From assembly GCA_041946865.1 (NCBI GenBank), contig JBHGBF010000112.1, forward strand, positions 1 through 16,666: 16,666 nt of DNA. Reading direction: 5' to 3'. The notes beneath the pieces are model-generated. The model was not told where the DNA came from. It made no database searches and saw nothing but the letters and a program-made list of their open reading frames with translations. Source of the stretch: RPQK01 sp041946865. Lineage in GTDB: Bacteria > Acidobacteriota > UBA6911 > RPQK01. The translations under genes were made by a program, and so were the position numbers. Below are positions 5,793-14,277 of this stretch, one piece after another; within the stretch, counting starts at the first letter, position 1, and each line of letters opens with the position of its first letter.

Positions 5793-7574
5793 TTAGAACT
5801 CCTGCAAAATCCCCGCGTCACTGTCGTCCAGAGGGATCACCTTGCTTGGATCGGCTGCCTTCCCGACGGTTTGGGCCGGCTTTGTCACTGCTGGCTTGGG
5901 AGAAGGCAGGATCCGAGACGCTCTGGCGGGCATTTTCGGCGGCAAAGCTTTGGCCGGTGTCCGCGGTGTCGCTGCTGCCGGAGCAGTCAGGGCGGGCCGT
6001 TTGGGCGCTGGATTCAGATTCAGGCGGTAGTGGGAGAGGACGCGCTTCATTTCTTCGGCCTGTCCGGCCAGCTCTTCGGCGGCGCTTGCCGACTCCTCGG
6101 AATTGGCGGCAGTCTGCTGGGTCAGCAGGTTCATTTGCTCCACGGCACTTGTAATCTGATCGATCCCTTCACTTTGCTGATCGGACGCGGCCGCCATTTC
6201 GGCCATGACTTCGCTGACCTTGCGGACCTGCTGGTTGATCTCGTCGAGGTTGGAAAGGACCTCCTGGTTGATCGCAACACCGCCCTCGGCGTTTTTCACT
6301 GATTCTTCGATCAGGTTTGCCGTATTCTTGGCGGCTTCGGCGCTGCGCATGGCGAGGTTGCGAACCTCTTCGGCTACTACGGCAAAGCCCTTGCCGGCGT
6401 CACCCGCACGGGCCGCTTCGACCGCTGCATTCAGGGCAAGCAGGTTGGTCTGGAAAGCAATCTCATCGATGGTCTTGACGATTTTGGCGGTCTCGTCGCT
6501 GGAGGCCTTGATCCGGTCAATGGCTTCGGACAGCCGGCGCATGCTTTCTACTCCGCGGTCCGCACTGCGTCGTGCCCCGTCGGTCAGGCCTTTGGCCTCT
6601 TTGGCGTTTCCCGTGGCCTGCTTGGTCATTGCGGCCATTTCCCGGAGGCTGCTCGAGATTTCCTCGAGCGAGCTGGCCTGGGCAGAGGCACTTTGCGCCA
6701 GGTTGTGGCTTCCGCCGCTGATTTCGCTGGCGGCTGAGGCCACCTGCTCTGCTGAAACCGCGACTTGTGAGAATCCCTGGTCCAGCCGGTTCATGGCGGC
6801 GTTCAGGGCGTTCTTGATCTTTACCAGATCACCTCGGTATTCCGATTTGACACGGGCGGTCAGGTCGCCTTCGGCCAGGGTCGTCAGCACTTCCGCTGCG
6901 TCGTCAAGCGGCGCGAGGAGCGCTTCAACCGCAGCGGTGATCGACTGCAGGATATCCCGATAGCAGCCCTTCGCGTCACCGTATCCGGTCTGTCCCACGA
7001 GTCGGCCCTCGGCCGCAGAGCGGCTCAGCCTCTGAGCTGCGCTCGCCAGGTTTCGCACGGACTCTACGATTCGCTTCAGAGAGTGGGTGATCTCATCGCG
7101 ATCGTTCTTCGGTTTCAGGTCGATGGATATGTCGCCTTCGCTGACCTTGCGGAGAACAACCAGCATCTGCTGGAAGTCGTCGGCGAGCGAATCTACGAGG
7201 TTGGCCAGAGCTCCGATTTCGTCCTCGCGGTGGAACTTGAGGCGCCGGCTGGTTCTGCCGAGGATGACCTCCTGGAGAGTTGTGACGGCCTGCGCAAGCG
7301 GCTGAGCGATGGAGCGGGAGAGCAGGAAGCCAAGCCCGGCAGTGACGGCGCAAATCAAGACCGTTGTCCAGAGAATGGCGGTTGCCGCGGTTTCCTGCTG
7401 CGACTTCAGGCTGGCGACTTTTTCACCAAGACCAGAGGAGCCGGGCTCGAGATGGGCGATTGTTTCGCCAAGGCTGTTGAGGCCCGTATAGGCAACAAAG
7501 CCCACGAAAGCCGCGCAGAGAGCGACGAAGAGAAAGCCGTAAAGCAGTTTGACTCCAACTCTCAAGTTATTCAT
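5793..7574 (-). CDS. Methyl-accepting chemotaxis protein with tiny external loop and poly-HAMP array
   Basis: The 593-residue inner-membrane receptor controls CheA through CheW. Transmembrane helices lie at about 9-31 and 66-88, leaving an external loop of only about 35 residues, too short for a usual ligand-binding domain. After TM2 comes a HAMP domain (about 86-138), then further HAMP-like units near 139-178 (VSEGDISIDL), 183-222 (AAEGRLVGQ) and 225-265 (LAEGDLTARV). The signalling coiled coil spans about 268-513, with the conserved tip EIAFQTNLLALNAAVEAARA at 371-390 and GKGFAVVAEEVRNLA at 394-408. A Pro/Ala/Lys-rich tail (520-585) ends in GILQEF, which lacks the aromatic second residue of a CheR-docking pentapeptide. 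I chose ATG 7574 (GGAGG ten bases upstream); an upstream in-frame extension of 60 residues is arginine-rich and unlikely. It sits between cheW and cheR. Confidence 0.95.
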   Translation of the reverse strand: MNNLRVGVKLLYGFLFVALCAAFVGFVAYTGLNSLGETIAHLEPGSSGLGEKVASLKSQQETAATAILWTTVLICAVTAGLGFLLSRSIAQPLAQAVTTLQEVILGRTSRRLKFHREDEIGALANLVDSLADDFQQMLVVLRKVSEGDISIDLKPKNDRDEITHSLKRIVESVRNLASAAQRLSRSAAEGRLVGQTGYGDAKGCYRDILQSITAAVEALLAPLDDAAEVLTTLAEGDLTARVKSEYRGDLVKIKNALNAAMNRLDQGFSQVAVSAEQVASAASEISGGSHNLAQSASAQASSLEEISSSLREMAAMTKQATGNAKEAKGLTDGARRSADRGVESMRRLSEAIDRIKASSDETAKIVKTIDEIAFQTNLLALNAAVEAARAGDAGKGFAVVAEEVRNLAMRSAEAAKNTANLIEESVKNAEGGVAINQEVLSNLDEINQQVRKVSEVMAEMAAASDQQSEGIDQITSAVEQMNLLTQQTAANSEESASAAEELAGQAEEMKRVLSHYRLNLNPAPKRPALTAPAAATPRTPAKALPPKMPARASRILPSPKPAVTKPAQTVGKAADPSKVIPLDDSDAGILQEF

Positions 7575-7593
7575 GACGGTCACGCCTCCCCCA

Positions 7594-7677
7594 ACTGCCC
7601 GCTGCCCACAGCTCCCGGTCTGCCCCGCCAGAACAATCCTCCCAGCCAGTGAGCCGGTCAAGCGGGCAGGGGGCAGC
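7594..7677. repeat. Inverted heptamer repeats between cheW and mcp
   Basis: The 115-nt cheW-mcp spacer contains ACTGCCC and GCTGCCC at 7594-7607, followed by decayed units. In the opposite sense there are units at 7662-7677. CTGCCCGC (7595-7602) pairs perfectly with GCGGGCAG (7662-7669), and GCTGCCC (7601-7607) with GGGCAGC (7671-7677), so a hairpin can form in alternative registers. Confidence 0.6.
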
Positions 7678-7689
7678 CGGATTTCCTGC

Positions 7690-8256
7690 CTATTTCGTCG
7701 TTGTTCCCTGGTCCGACGCGGCCTCGGTGGCGACCGCGGACACGGAGCGGACATCGATCACTTCCTGGGTTGACAGGACCTTGTCGATGTCGAGCAGCAG
7801 CCTGACTCTTTCGGCCGCCTTTCCGATTCCCAGGAGATAGTCGGTCTGCACGTCCGTCCCGAAATAGGGCGGGTCGTCGATTTCCTGGGAGGCGATGTCG
7901 AGTACTTCGGACACCTTGTCCACGATGATCCCCATCTCGACACCCTGGGCCTGGACGACAATGATGCAGGTTTCTTCGGTCTGCTCCTTCGCTTCCATGG
8001 CGAACTTCAGCCGCAGGTCGACGACGGGAATCACCTTGCCGCGCAGATTGATCACGCCGCGAATGAAGTGCGGTGTGCGAGGCACACGTGTGATGGGCAT
8101 CATGCCGATGATTTCGTGTACCTTGAGAATTTCGAGCCCGTATTCTTCGCTTGCGAGGAAAAAAGTCAGGAACTTGCCCCCCGGCCTGGGAGCCTGGGTC
8201 GTAGCCTTCTGGTACTTCGACTCTTCTGATGGTACCCGATTGGAGCTCTCACTCAT
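7690..8256 (-). CDS. cheW: Chemotaxis adaptor CheW
   Basis: CheW links the receptor tip to the P5 domain of CheA in the signalling array. The 188-residue product has a disordered Ser/Glu-rich N-terminus (1-26) and then a CheW fold: FLTFFLASEEYGLEILKVHEI at 29-49 shown in part by LASEEYGLEI, RVPRTPHFIRGVINLRGKVI around 57-76, and PVVDLR at 77-82. It is slightly longer than a minimal CheW because of its two tails. ATG 8256 is chosen because GGGAGGTG lies eight bases upstream; an upstream frame extension of 28 residues is Arg-rich and overlaps cheA. The gap to cheA is 31 bases, so the two are probably co-transcribed. Confidence 0.95.
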   Translation of the reverse strand: MSESSNRVPSEESKYQKATTQAPRPGGKFLTFFLASEEYGLEILKVHEIIGMMPITRVPRTPHFIRGVINLRGKVIPVVDLRLKFAMEAKEQTEETCIIVVQAQGVEMGIIVDKVSEVLDIASQEIDDPPYFGTDVQTDYLLGIGKAAERVRLLLDIDKVLSTQEVIDVRSVSAVATEAASDQGTTTK

Positions 8257-8287
8257 CGCGCGTTCACCTCCCTGCAAAAGCCGATCT

Positions 8288-10849
8288 CTAATTTTGACCC
8301 GCCTGGGCGCCGGTTGCCTCCAGCACCGCCTTTTCCGCACCGCTGGTGACTTGCCGGGCCAGGGAGACGAGTTCCATCGTATCCAGGATCAGCCCAACCT
8401 TGCCGTCTCCGAGAATTGCGCCTCCCGAGATCCCTTGAATCTTCCCCAACCCCCGGCCCAGAGATTTTGCGACGACCTGCTGCTGCCCGAGCAACTCGTC
8501 GACAAGCAAGGCGCAGCGCCGGTTTCCGTCACCGACGACCACTAAAAGGCCTTTGGTCGGATCTTCAACCGCACCCTTGATGTCGAACAGCCGGTGGAGC
8601 CGGAACATGGCCATCAGCTCGCCCCGCAGCATGACCAGTTCACCGCGGCCGGCCACTGTGAACAGGGCTGATGGGCTGGGACGAAAGCTGACCTGGATAT
8701 TCACGGTGGGTACGATGTAGTACTCCTGTCCCACCTTCACCTGCATTCCGTCGGTGATGGCGAGAGTCAGGGGGAGTCGCAGCGAGAACTTGCATCCGTT
8801 GCCGGGAGAGGAGCTGATTTCAATGCGTCCCCGCAAGGCTTCGACGTTGCGCTTTACGACGTCCAGCCCCACGCCGCGGCCCGACACGTCGGTCACCTCG
8901 GTCGCCGTCGAAAACCCGGGCTCGAAAATCAGGTTGTAGACGTCGAGCTCGGACAGGCCTTTGTCTGATTCAATGAGCCCCGTCTGAAGTGCGGTCCGAA
9001 TGATCTTCTCTCGTTCCAGGCCGCGGCCGTCGTCACTCAGCTCGACCACTACGTTGCCCCCCGAGTGGAAGGCCTTCACGCCGATCAAGCCGGAGCGCGG
9101 TTTACCCAGCTTCTCCCTTTCCTCAGGAGACTCGATGCCATGGTCCACGGCGTTGCGCACCATATGGATCAACGGGTCGGTGATCAGATCAACCATGTTG
9201 CGGTCGATTTCCGTATCTTCGCCCTGCACTTCGAAGTCGATGATCTTGGCGCTCTTCCGTGCCAGGTCTCTGACCACGCGAGCGGTCTTCTGAAACGTGG
9301 CGCGGAAAGGAACCATGCGCATCGACATGCTCAAGTCCTGCAACTCCCGGACAATCTTCCCGGCATGACTGATCTTCTTCCCCAGCTCATGGTGAGCGCC
9401 GTCGTTGACCGTTGCATCTTGAGCCACCATCGACTGGGCGATCACCAGCTCACCGACCATGTCGATCAGCCGATCAAGCCGCTCGGTTCTGACCCGCACG
9501 GTCGATTCGGTGCTTTTCTCGCCGGCCGCAATGCGCTGCTGCGCCCGCAATGCTTTGGCAACGTCGGTCAGAGAAGCGGCTTTCGAGCGCACAAGGGCAA
9601 TGCCCAGAGGCTCATCTCCCTGCTGAGCCGCCACCTGGTCGACTTTTTCCCGATCCGCTTTTTTCGCGGCGACAAGGATGTCTCCGATCCGCATCGGCTC
9701 AGGCGGAGCCTCCGCCAGGGTCTCTGGAAAACGCTCGGTCTCAGCCCGTTTCAGCAACCCAAGGAGCTCCTCGTACCCCGAAGGCAAGGCCATTGGCTTG
9801 CCTCGCGTGGCCTGCTCCACCTGTTCGACCAGCCCCTTCAGGGTGTCAACCGAGCGCAAGGCCAGGTCGGCGTAACCGCCGCTGAAACGGATTTCCCGGT
9901 TTCGCACCTTGCTGAGCAGTGACTCGGCGTGATGAGCGATCTCGGTAAGGGGTTTAAGCCCCAGAAAGCCGGAGGTTCCCTTGATTGTGTGGAAGGCCCG
10001 GAAGACGGTGTTGACCGCTTCCATTTTCTCGGGATCGACCTCCAGCGAGAGAAGAGCCGATTCCGCCTCGGCGATGAACTCCCGGCTCTCGGTCACGAAC
10101 TCCCCGAGCAACTCCAGATCCGCGTCTGCCGGCAGAATGAGCTCCGGACGCGGACCTGGTTCGTCTGGCGCCTGACCCAGTTCTTCGGCCTCTTCCTGCC
10201 GGGTGATCTCTTCGATGGCGAAGGCCACCTGCTGCAGAACGGCATCGGGATTATCGCCGCCGGACTCGGCCAAAGCGAGCAGTTTGCTGCCCGCCTCCCG
10301 CAAAACGTTAGCCGTTTCCGGGTCGGCATAGCCGGCCGCAAGCTCTTGAAGGCTGTCACCCAGCCTCCGGCAGCCGGCCAGATTCTGGGCGTCCATCTGG
10401 ACGAGCAAGGCCGCGACGTCATGAAGACCCAGTGCGGAAGCAGGCGCGGGCAATTCGGACGTGTCTGCGCCACTGGCCGGGGCCTCAACGGGCGTGCTTG
10501 CGGCCGGGGATGTGGTCAGCGCCTCGACAACTTCCTGTCCAGTCTTCTCGAGGGCGTCGAGATTCTCACGGAGGGCCGAAAAGCAGTCCTTCAAAAGGGT
10601 GGCGTCATCGGCCCCGACCTCGCCCGAAGGTGTTCCGATTCGCTGGAGAACCAGCCCTGCCGCATCCGCGATACTCTCGATCTTCTTGAGGTTCAGGCTT
10701 TGGGCCTCGCTCTTGAGCGCCTGGAAGGCAGTCAAGAACCCGGAGGCTAATTCATCGGACGGTTTGGAGATGAAGGCCGGAAGCTTCTTTTCGAGTCCGG
10801 CAAGCTCCTTGCGGGTGTCTTTCAGGAACCTTTCGACCGTTTCATTCAT
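8288..10849 (-). CDS. cheA: Chemotaxis histidine kinase CheA with degenerate N-terminal Hpt-like segment
   Basis: The 853-residue kinase passes phosphate to CheY and CheB. Order of parts: an Hpt-like segment (about 1-110) that aligns with the true Hpt but has Gln43 where the phospho-histidine should be; a helical, Ala/Pro-linked region (110-220); the true Hpt (P1) with His287 in FRAFHTIKGTSG; a two-repeat segment at 387-438 (IGDILV...AQQ and LGIALV...RAQQ) resembling GspE/MshE N-terminal domains; dimerisation helices (449-515); the ATP-binding domain with N box around Asn566 (MVRNAVDHG), G1 DDGRG at 606-610 and G2 GRGVGLDV at 657-664; and the CheW-like P5 domain from 692. ATG 10849 fits the Hpt-like start; an upstream frame extension of 43 residues lies in promoter-like DNA. 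It is the first gene of the chemotaxis operon. Confidence 0.96.
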   Translation of the reverse strand: MNETVERFLKDTRKELAGLEKKLPAFISKPSDELASGFLTAFQALKSEAQSLNLKKIESIADAAGLVLQRIGTPSGEVGADDATLLKDCFSALRENLDALEKTGQEVVEALTTSPAASTPVEAPASGADTSELPAPASALGLHDVAALLVQMDAQNLAGCRRLGDSLQELAAGYADPETANVLREAGSKLLALAESGGDNPDAVLQQVAFAIEEITRQEEAEELGQAPDEPGPRPELILPADADLELLGEFVTESREFIAEAESALLSLEVDPEKMEAVNTVFRAFHTIKGTSGFLGLKPLTEIAHHAESLLSKVRNREIRFSGGYADLALRSVDTLKGLVEQVEQATRGKPMALPSGYEELLGLLKRAETERFPETLAEAPPEPMRIGDILVAAKKADREKVDQVAAQQGDEPLGIALVRSKAASLTDVAKALRAQQRIAAGEKSTESTVRVRTERLDRLIDMVGELVIAQSMVAQDATVNDGAHHELGKKISHAGKIVRELQDLSMSMRMVPFRATFQKTARVVRDLARKSAKIIDFEVQGEDTEIDRNMVDLITDPLIHMVRNAVDHGIESPEEREKLGKPRSGLIGVKAFHSGGNVVVELSDDGRGLEREKIIRTALQTGLIESDKGLSELDVYNLIFEPGFSTATEVTDVSGRGVGLDVVKRNVEALRGRIEISSSPGNGCKFSLRLPLTLAITDGMQVKVGQEYYIVPTVNIQVSFRPSPSALFTVAGRGELVMLRGELMAMFRLHRLFDIKGAVEDPTKGLLVVVGDGNRRCALLVDELLGQQQVVAKSLGRGLGKIQGISGGAILGDGKVGLILDTMELVSLARQVTSGAEKAVLEATGAQAGQN

Positions 10850-10879
10850 AGGTGCCGTCGCCCCCGTCTGACCGTGCTC

Positions 10880-10885
10880 AGTATA
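10880..10885 (-). promoter_or_regulatory. Possible -10 element upstream of cheA
   Basis: On the minus strand TATACT matches five of six bases of the sigma70 -10 box and lies about 30 bases before the cheA ATG. No good -35 box is present at 16-18 nt, and I see no sigma54 or sigma28 consensus. The position between two operons makes a promoter here likely even if this element is not it. Confidence 0.3.
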
Positions 10886-10937
10886 TGTATTCGATAGGAA
10901 AAGCGCTACAGAAAGGTGAGAGGAGGGGGCAGCCGAC

Positions 10938-11019
10938 AAGGCCCGGGAACAAATGGCCTTACCCGACCGCAGCCGCAAAGCTCGCGTAAGGATCCTCCCA
11001 GAGGCGGTCCGTTGGACCG
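10938..11019. other. Small dyads in the gcvPB-cheA spacer
   Basis: The 195-nt spacer holds no gene. Two dyads could help end gcv transcription: CGGTCC, GTT, GGACCG at 11005-11019, flanked by direct copies of TCCCAGA (10996-11002 and 11027-11033), and AAGGCC with GGCCTT (10938-10943 and 10955-10960). Neither is followed by a U-run on the minus strand, so an intrinsic terminator is not supported. Confidence 0.35.
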
Positions 11020-11044
11020 ACGGTATTCCCAGACGGGACGCTGA

Positions 11045-12529
11045 TTAGCTTTTCGGCCTCCAGCGCAAAACCGGGGTCCGGGCGGCGCGGGTCTCGTCCA
11101 GCCGGGTGACTTTCGAGGAAACCGGCGCCCCGGTGACCTTCTGCGGTTCGTTCATTGCTTCGTTGTGGATCTGAATCATTGCTTCAACGAACTGATCCAG
11201 CTCGCCTTTGCTGGCGCTTTCTGTCGGCTCGATCATCAAAGCGCCATGAACGATCAATGGGAAATAGACGGTCGGCGGATGGAATCCCAAATCAATCAGG
11301 CGCTTGGCGATGTCCAGCGTTTTGACGCCTTGTCTTTCCTGCCGCTTGTCGGAAAAGACGACTTCGTGCAGCGAAGGAGTCTGGTACGGGAGGTCGAAGT
11401 GGTCCAGCAACCGTTGGCGAATGTAATTGGCGTTGAGGACTGCGATTTCCGAAATCTCCTTCAAGCCGTCGGGCCCGCAGCTCAGGATATAGGCCAGTGC
11501 TCGAACCACCATGCCGAAGTTCCCGTAGAAGGCGTGGAGCCTGCCAATCGAGTGCGGGCGGTCAAAATCCAGACGATAGCTGTCGCCGTGTCGTTCGACG
11601 ACCGGAACCGGCAGATACGGGACCAGAGGCTCGCGACAAGCGACTGGTCCGCTCCCCGGGCCGCCGCCGCCGTGTGGCGTGGAGAAAGTCTTGTGGAGAT
11701 TCAAATGGAGCACGTCAATCCCCATGTCTCCCGGCCGGGTGTGACCGAGAAGAGCATTGAAATTGGCGCCGTCCATGTACATTAATCCGCCGGCGTCGTG
11801 GACAATCCCGGCGATTTCCTCGATTCGGCTCTCGAAAATCCCCAGCGTATTCGGATTGGTGAGCATGAGGCAGGCGACTTCCTCGGTCATCTTCTGCCTG
11901 AGCTGAGCCACGTCGATCTGGCCTGTCTCGTCCGACGGGATCGATATCACCTCGTATCCGGAAATGGTCGCGCTCGCCGGATTGGTGCCGTGCGCGGAAT
12001 CGGGGATCAGGACGTACCGGCGCGGATTATGCCTGGCGGCATGGTAGGCCCGGACCATGAGGATGCCGGTCAGCTCGCCCTGTGATCCTGCTGACGGCTG
12101 CACGGTCACGCCATCCATCCCGGTGATTTCTTTGAGCAACTCCTGCACGCGGTGCATGATCTCGAGGTTCCCCTGGGCCAGTGAGGCCGGGACCATCGGG
12201 TGGACCCCGGCCAGCCCGGGCATTCTGGCCACTCGCTCATTGAGCTTCGGGTTGTACTTCATGGTGCACGAGCCCAACGGGTAGAGCCCCATGTCGACGT
12301 GGTAATTCCAGGTTGACAGCCGGGTGTAATGCTTGATGACTTCGACCTCGCTGATCTCCGGAAAGCCGCAGATATCTTCGCGTATCAGGCCCGCATCGAG
12401 GATCCCCTCGAGCGGGACTTCGTCGACGTCAAGAGCGGGAAGGGAATAGGCTTTCTTGCCCGGCGCGGATTGCTCGAACAGCAGTGGCTCATTGAGATTA
12501 ACAACTGTGTTTGTGCGGTTCATAGTCAT
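11045..12529 (-). CDS. gcvPB: Glycine dehydrogenase (decarboxylating) subunit 2, P-beta
   Basis: This is the PLP-binding half of the split P protein, which decarboxylates glycine and passes the aminomethyl group to lipoyl-GcvH. The 494-residue product carries the PLP lysine as Lys280 in LNLHKTFSTPHGGGGPG. Other family segments are PLGSCTMKYNPK at 84-95, QPSAGSQGE at 144-152, DSAHGTNPASA at 177-187 and LTNPNTLGIFE at 223-233. The length is typical of GcvPB, with a basic C-terminal extension (RAARTPVLRWRPKS). The start ATG overlaps the gcvPA stop codon (ATGA), which suggests coupled translation and balanced subunits. It is the last gene of the gcv operon. Confidence 0.97.
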   Translation of the reverse strand: MTMNRTNTVVNLNEPLLFEQSAPGKKAYSLPALDVDEVPLEGILDAGLIREDICGFPEISEVEVIKHYTRLSTWNYHVDMGLYPLGSCTMKYNPKLNERVARMPGLAGVHPMVPASLAQGNLEIMHRVQELLKEITGMDGVTVQPSAGSQGELTGILMVRAYHAARHNPRRYVLIPDSAHGTNPASATISGYEVISIPSDETGQIDVAQLRQKMTEEVACLMLTNPNTLGIFESRIEEIAGIVHDAGGLMYMDGANFNALLGHTRPGDMGIDVLHLNLHKTFSTPHGGGGPGSGPVACREPLVPYLPVPVVERHGDSYRLDFDRPHSIGRLHAFYGNFGMVVRALAYILSCGPDGLKEISEIAVLNANYIRQRLLDHFDLPYQTPSLHEVVFSDKRQERQGVKTLDIAKRLIDLGFHPPTVYFPLIVHGALMIEPTESASKGELDQFVEAMIQIHNEAMNEPQKVTGAPVSSKVTRLDETRAARTPVLRWRPKS

Positions 12530-13857
12530 TTCGAGTTGAACACCCGTGCGAATGTGTCCATCTGCGATCGAGTCACCTGCTCGGTCACACAGACCAGCAT
12601 CTGGTCGGCCCTGTTCGGGTAGTGTGCCCCGAGAGGCAGGCCGCCAATGATGCCCTCTTGAGCCAGACGCTCGTTGATCCGTTCCGGATCGTCCGGGCAG
12701 CGGACGGTAAACTCATTGAAGCAAGGCCCGTCGAAGACCAGATGATCGGCCAGAAGTGAGCGCAGGTAGTGGGCCTTGCGCAGGTTCTGTTGGGCCAGAT
12801 CACGCAGTCCTTTTCTGCCGAGCGTCGCCAGAAAAACGGCGCATATGAGCGCACACAGGCCCTGATTGGTGCAGATGTTCGAAGTCGCTTTCTCGCGGCG
12901 GATATGCTGCTCGCGGGTCGAAAGCGTCAAGACAAAACCCCGCCGGCCCTGGTTGTCAATGGTTTCGCCGACCACACGGCCGGGCATTTGCCGCTTGTAC
13001 TGGTCTCTGCAGGCGAACAGGCCGAGATAAGGGCCGCCGAAACTGAGCGGTATGCCGAAAGATTGCCCCTCGCCGGCCACAATATCCGCACCCTGTTCCC
13101 CAGGGGGCTTGAGCAGGCCGAGTGAAAGCGCTTCAGTCACCACGACCACCAGTACTCCGCCTGCCGCCTTGACCAGGGGTGCAATGCGCGCGAGATCCTC
13201 GATCACTCCGAAGAAGCTGGGTGACTGGATGATTACCGATCCGCAATATTCCCGAAGCTGTTCCTCGAGAGAAGCAGACTCAACCCGGCCGTCAGGCGCC
13301 TGCTCCAGCTCCCTCACCTGAAGGTCGAGATTACGCACATACGTGTTCAGGACCCGGCGATACTCGGGATGCAGGCCGGGCGCCACAAGGATGCACTTCT
13401 TACCGGTGACCCGGGCGGCCATGAGGGCCGCCTCGGCCGTTGCACTGCTGCCGTCGTACAGGCTCGCATTGGCGACATCCAGGCCCGTTAACTGGCAGAT
13501 GAGAGTCTGGTACTCGAATATCGATTGAAGGGTGCCTTGGCTGATCTCGGGCTGGTAAGGCGTGTAGGCCGTATAGAATTCCGAGCGCGAAATCACCGTG
13601 TCGATGACAGTCGGCGAGAAATGGTTATAGGCCCCGGCCCCCAGAAAGCACGCGTAAGATTGCGTCGAGGCATTCGTTTTCGCCAGCGCCTCGAAGTAGT
13701 TCAACACGTCCGACTCAGCCATGGCCGGAGGGACTCTCAGCGGGCCGGAAAGACGCAGGTTCGACGGGATGCTGCGGAAAAGCTCATCTTCCCGGGAAAG
13801 ACCGAGGAGCTCGAGCATCTGTTTGCGTTCTTCGGGTGTTAACGAGATGTAGCGCAT
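12526..13857 (-). CDS. gcvPA: Glycine dehydrogenase (decarboxylating) subunit 1, P-alpha
   Basis: The 443-residue product is the N-terminal half of the two-subunit glycine decarboxylase; it pairs with GcvPB and completes the active site but lacks the PLP lysine. Typical segments include the start MRYISLTPEE, DELFRSIP, CFLGAGAYNHFSP, YTPYQPEISQGTLQSIFEYQ (shown here at its 20-residue core) and NASLYDGSSATAEAALMA. Length is as usual for the split form. GGAG lies a few bases before ATG 13857. Only one base separates it from the gcvH stop, and its own stop overlaps gcvPB. This is the normal split arrangement and not a broken full-length gcvP. Confidence 0.96.
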   Translation of the reverse strand: MRYISLTPEERKQMLELLGLSREDELFRSIPSNLRLSGPLRVPPAMAESDVLNYFEALAKTNASTQSYACFLGAGAYNHFSPTVIDTVISRSEFYTAYTPYQPEISQGTLQSIFEYQTLICQLTGLDVANASLYDGSSATAEAALMAARVTGKKCILVAPGLHPEYRRVLNTYVRNLDLQVRELEQAPDGRVESASLEEQLREYCGSVIIQSPSFFGVIEDLARIAPLVKAAGGVLVVVVTEALSLGLLKPPGEQGADIVAGEGQSFGIPLSFGGPYLGLFACRDQYKRQMPGRVVGETIDNQGRRGFVLTLSTREQHIRREKATSNICTNQGLCALICAVFLATLGRKGLRDLAQQNLRKAHYLRSLLADHLVFDGPCFNEFTVRCPDDPERINERLAQEGIIGGLPLGAHYPNRADQMLVCVTEQVTRSQMDTFARVFNSK

Positions 13858-13858
13858 C

Positions 13859-14251
13859 CTACTCTCCCACTTCCTCCGTCAGATACTTCTCGTAATCCTG
13901 AGCCGGCATCAGATTGTGCAACTCCGTGGTGTCGTCCAGACTCATGCGGACGATCCAGCCCTTCCCGTAGGGGTCCTGATTAAGCGTCTCCGGAGAATCG
14001 GCCAGAACGGAATTGACCTCGATGACCCGGCCGGAAATGGGAGAGTAAACCTCGGAGACAGCCTTGACGGACTCGACCGATCCGAGAGCCTGCCCGGCGC
14101 TAAACCGGCTGCCGGATTCCGGGAGCTCCACGTAGACCACGTCACCCAGTTCCGTTTGCGCATGATCGGTAATGCCGACTGTGCCAACCTCGTTCTCTAC
14201 CGAAATCCACTCATGCTCTTTTGTGTACAAGAGCTTCTCTGGGATGTTCAT
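13859..14251 (-). CDS. gcvH: Glycine cleavage system H protein
   Basis: The 130-residue lipoyl carrier shuttles the aminomethyl group from P to T protein and electrons to the L protein. Lys63 in GSVESVKAVSEVYSP is the lipoylation site. YTKEHEWI at 9-16, GITDHAQTELGDVVYVELP at 26-44 and the C-terminal GWIVRM and YEKYL segments are standard. I chose ATG 14251 because AAAGGAAG stands before it and the family N-terminus fits; an in-frame upstream ATG would add nine residues. It lies one base before gcvPA, and is separated from gcvT by a repeat-filled spacer. Confidence 0.96.
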   Translation of the reverse strand: MNIPEKLLYTKEHEWISVENEVGTVGITDHAQTELGDVVYVELPESGSRFSAGQALGSVESVKAVSEVYSPISGRVIEVNSVLADSPETLNQDPYGKGWIVRMSLDDTTELHNLMPAQDYEKYLTEEVGE

Positions 14252-14277
14252 GACGGTCTTCCTTTCTCGATTTCCCA

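Noticed and set aside
5793..5810. CheR-docking pentapeptide at the MCP C-terminus
   Set aside because: The last residues GILQEF lack the aromatic residue expected at the second position of the pentapeptide, although a long flexible tail is present.
7575..7754. Sixty-residue N-terminal extension of the MCP
   Set aside because: It overlaps the end of cheW, is Arg/Pro-rich and lies before the normal short basic N-terminus and first membrane helix.
9065..9922. Long plus-strand reading frame opposite cheA (also 6205-6963 opposite mcp and 2216-2953 opposite cheB)
   Set aside because: These frames are open because of the high-GC codon pattern of the real genes on the other strand; their products show no domain-like composition and the opposite genes have clear catalytic motifs.
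11045..13857. Frameshifted full-length gcvP
   Set aside because: The two parts match the normal GcvPA and GcvPB lengths, and the ATGA overlap is a usual coupled junction; both proteins have proper starts.
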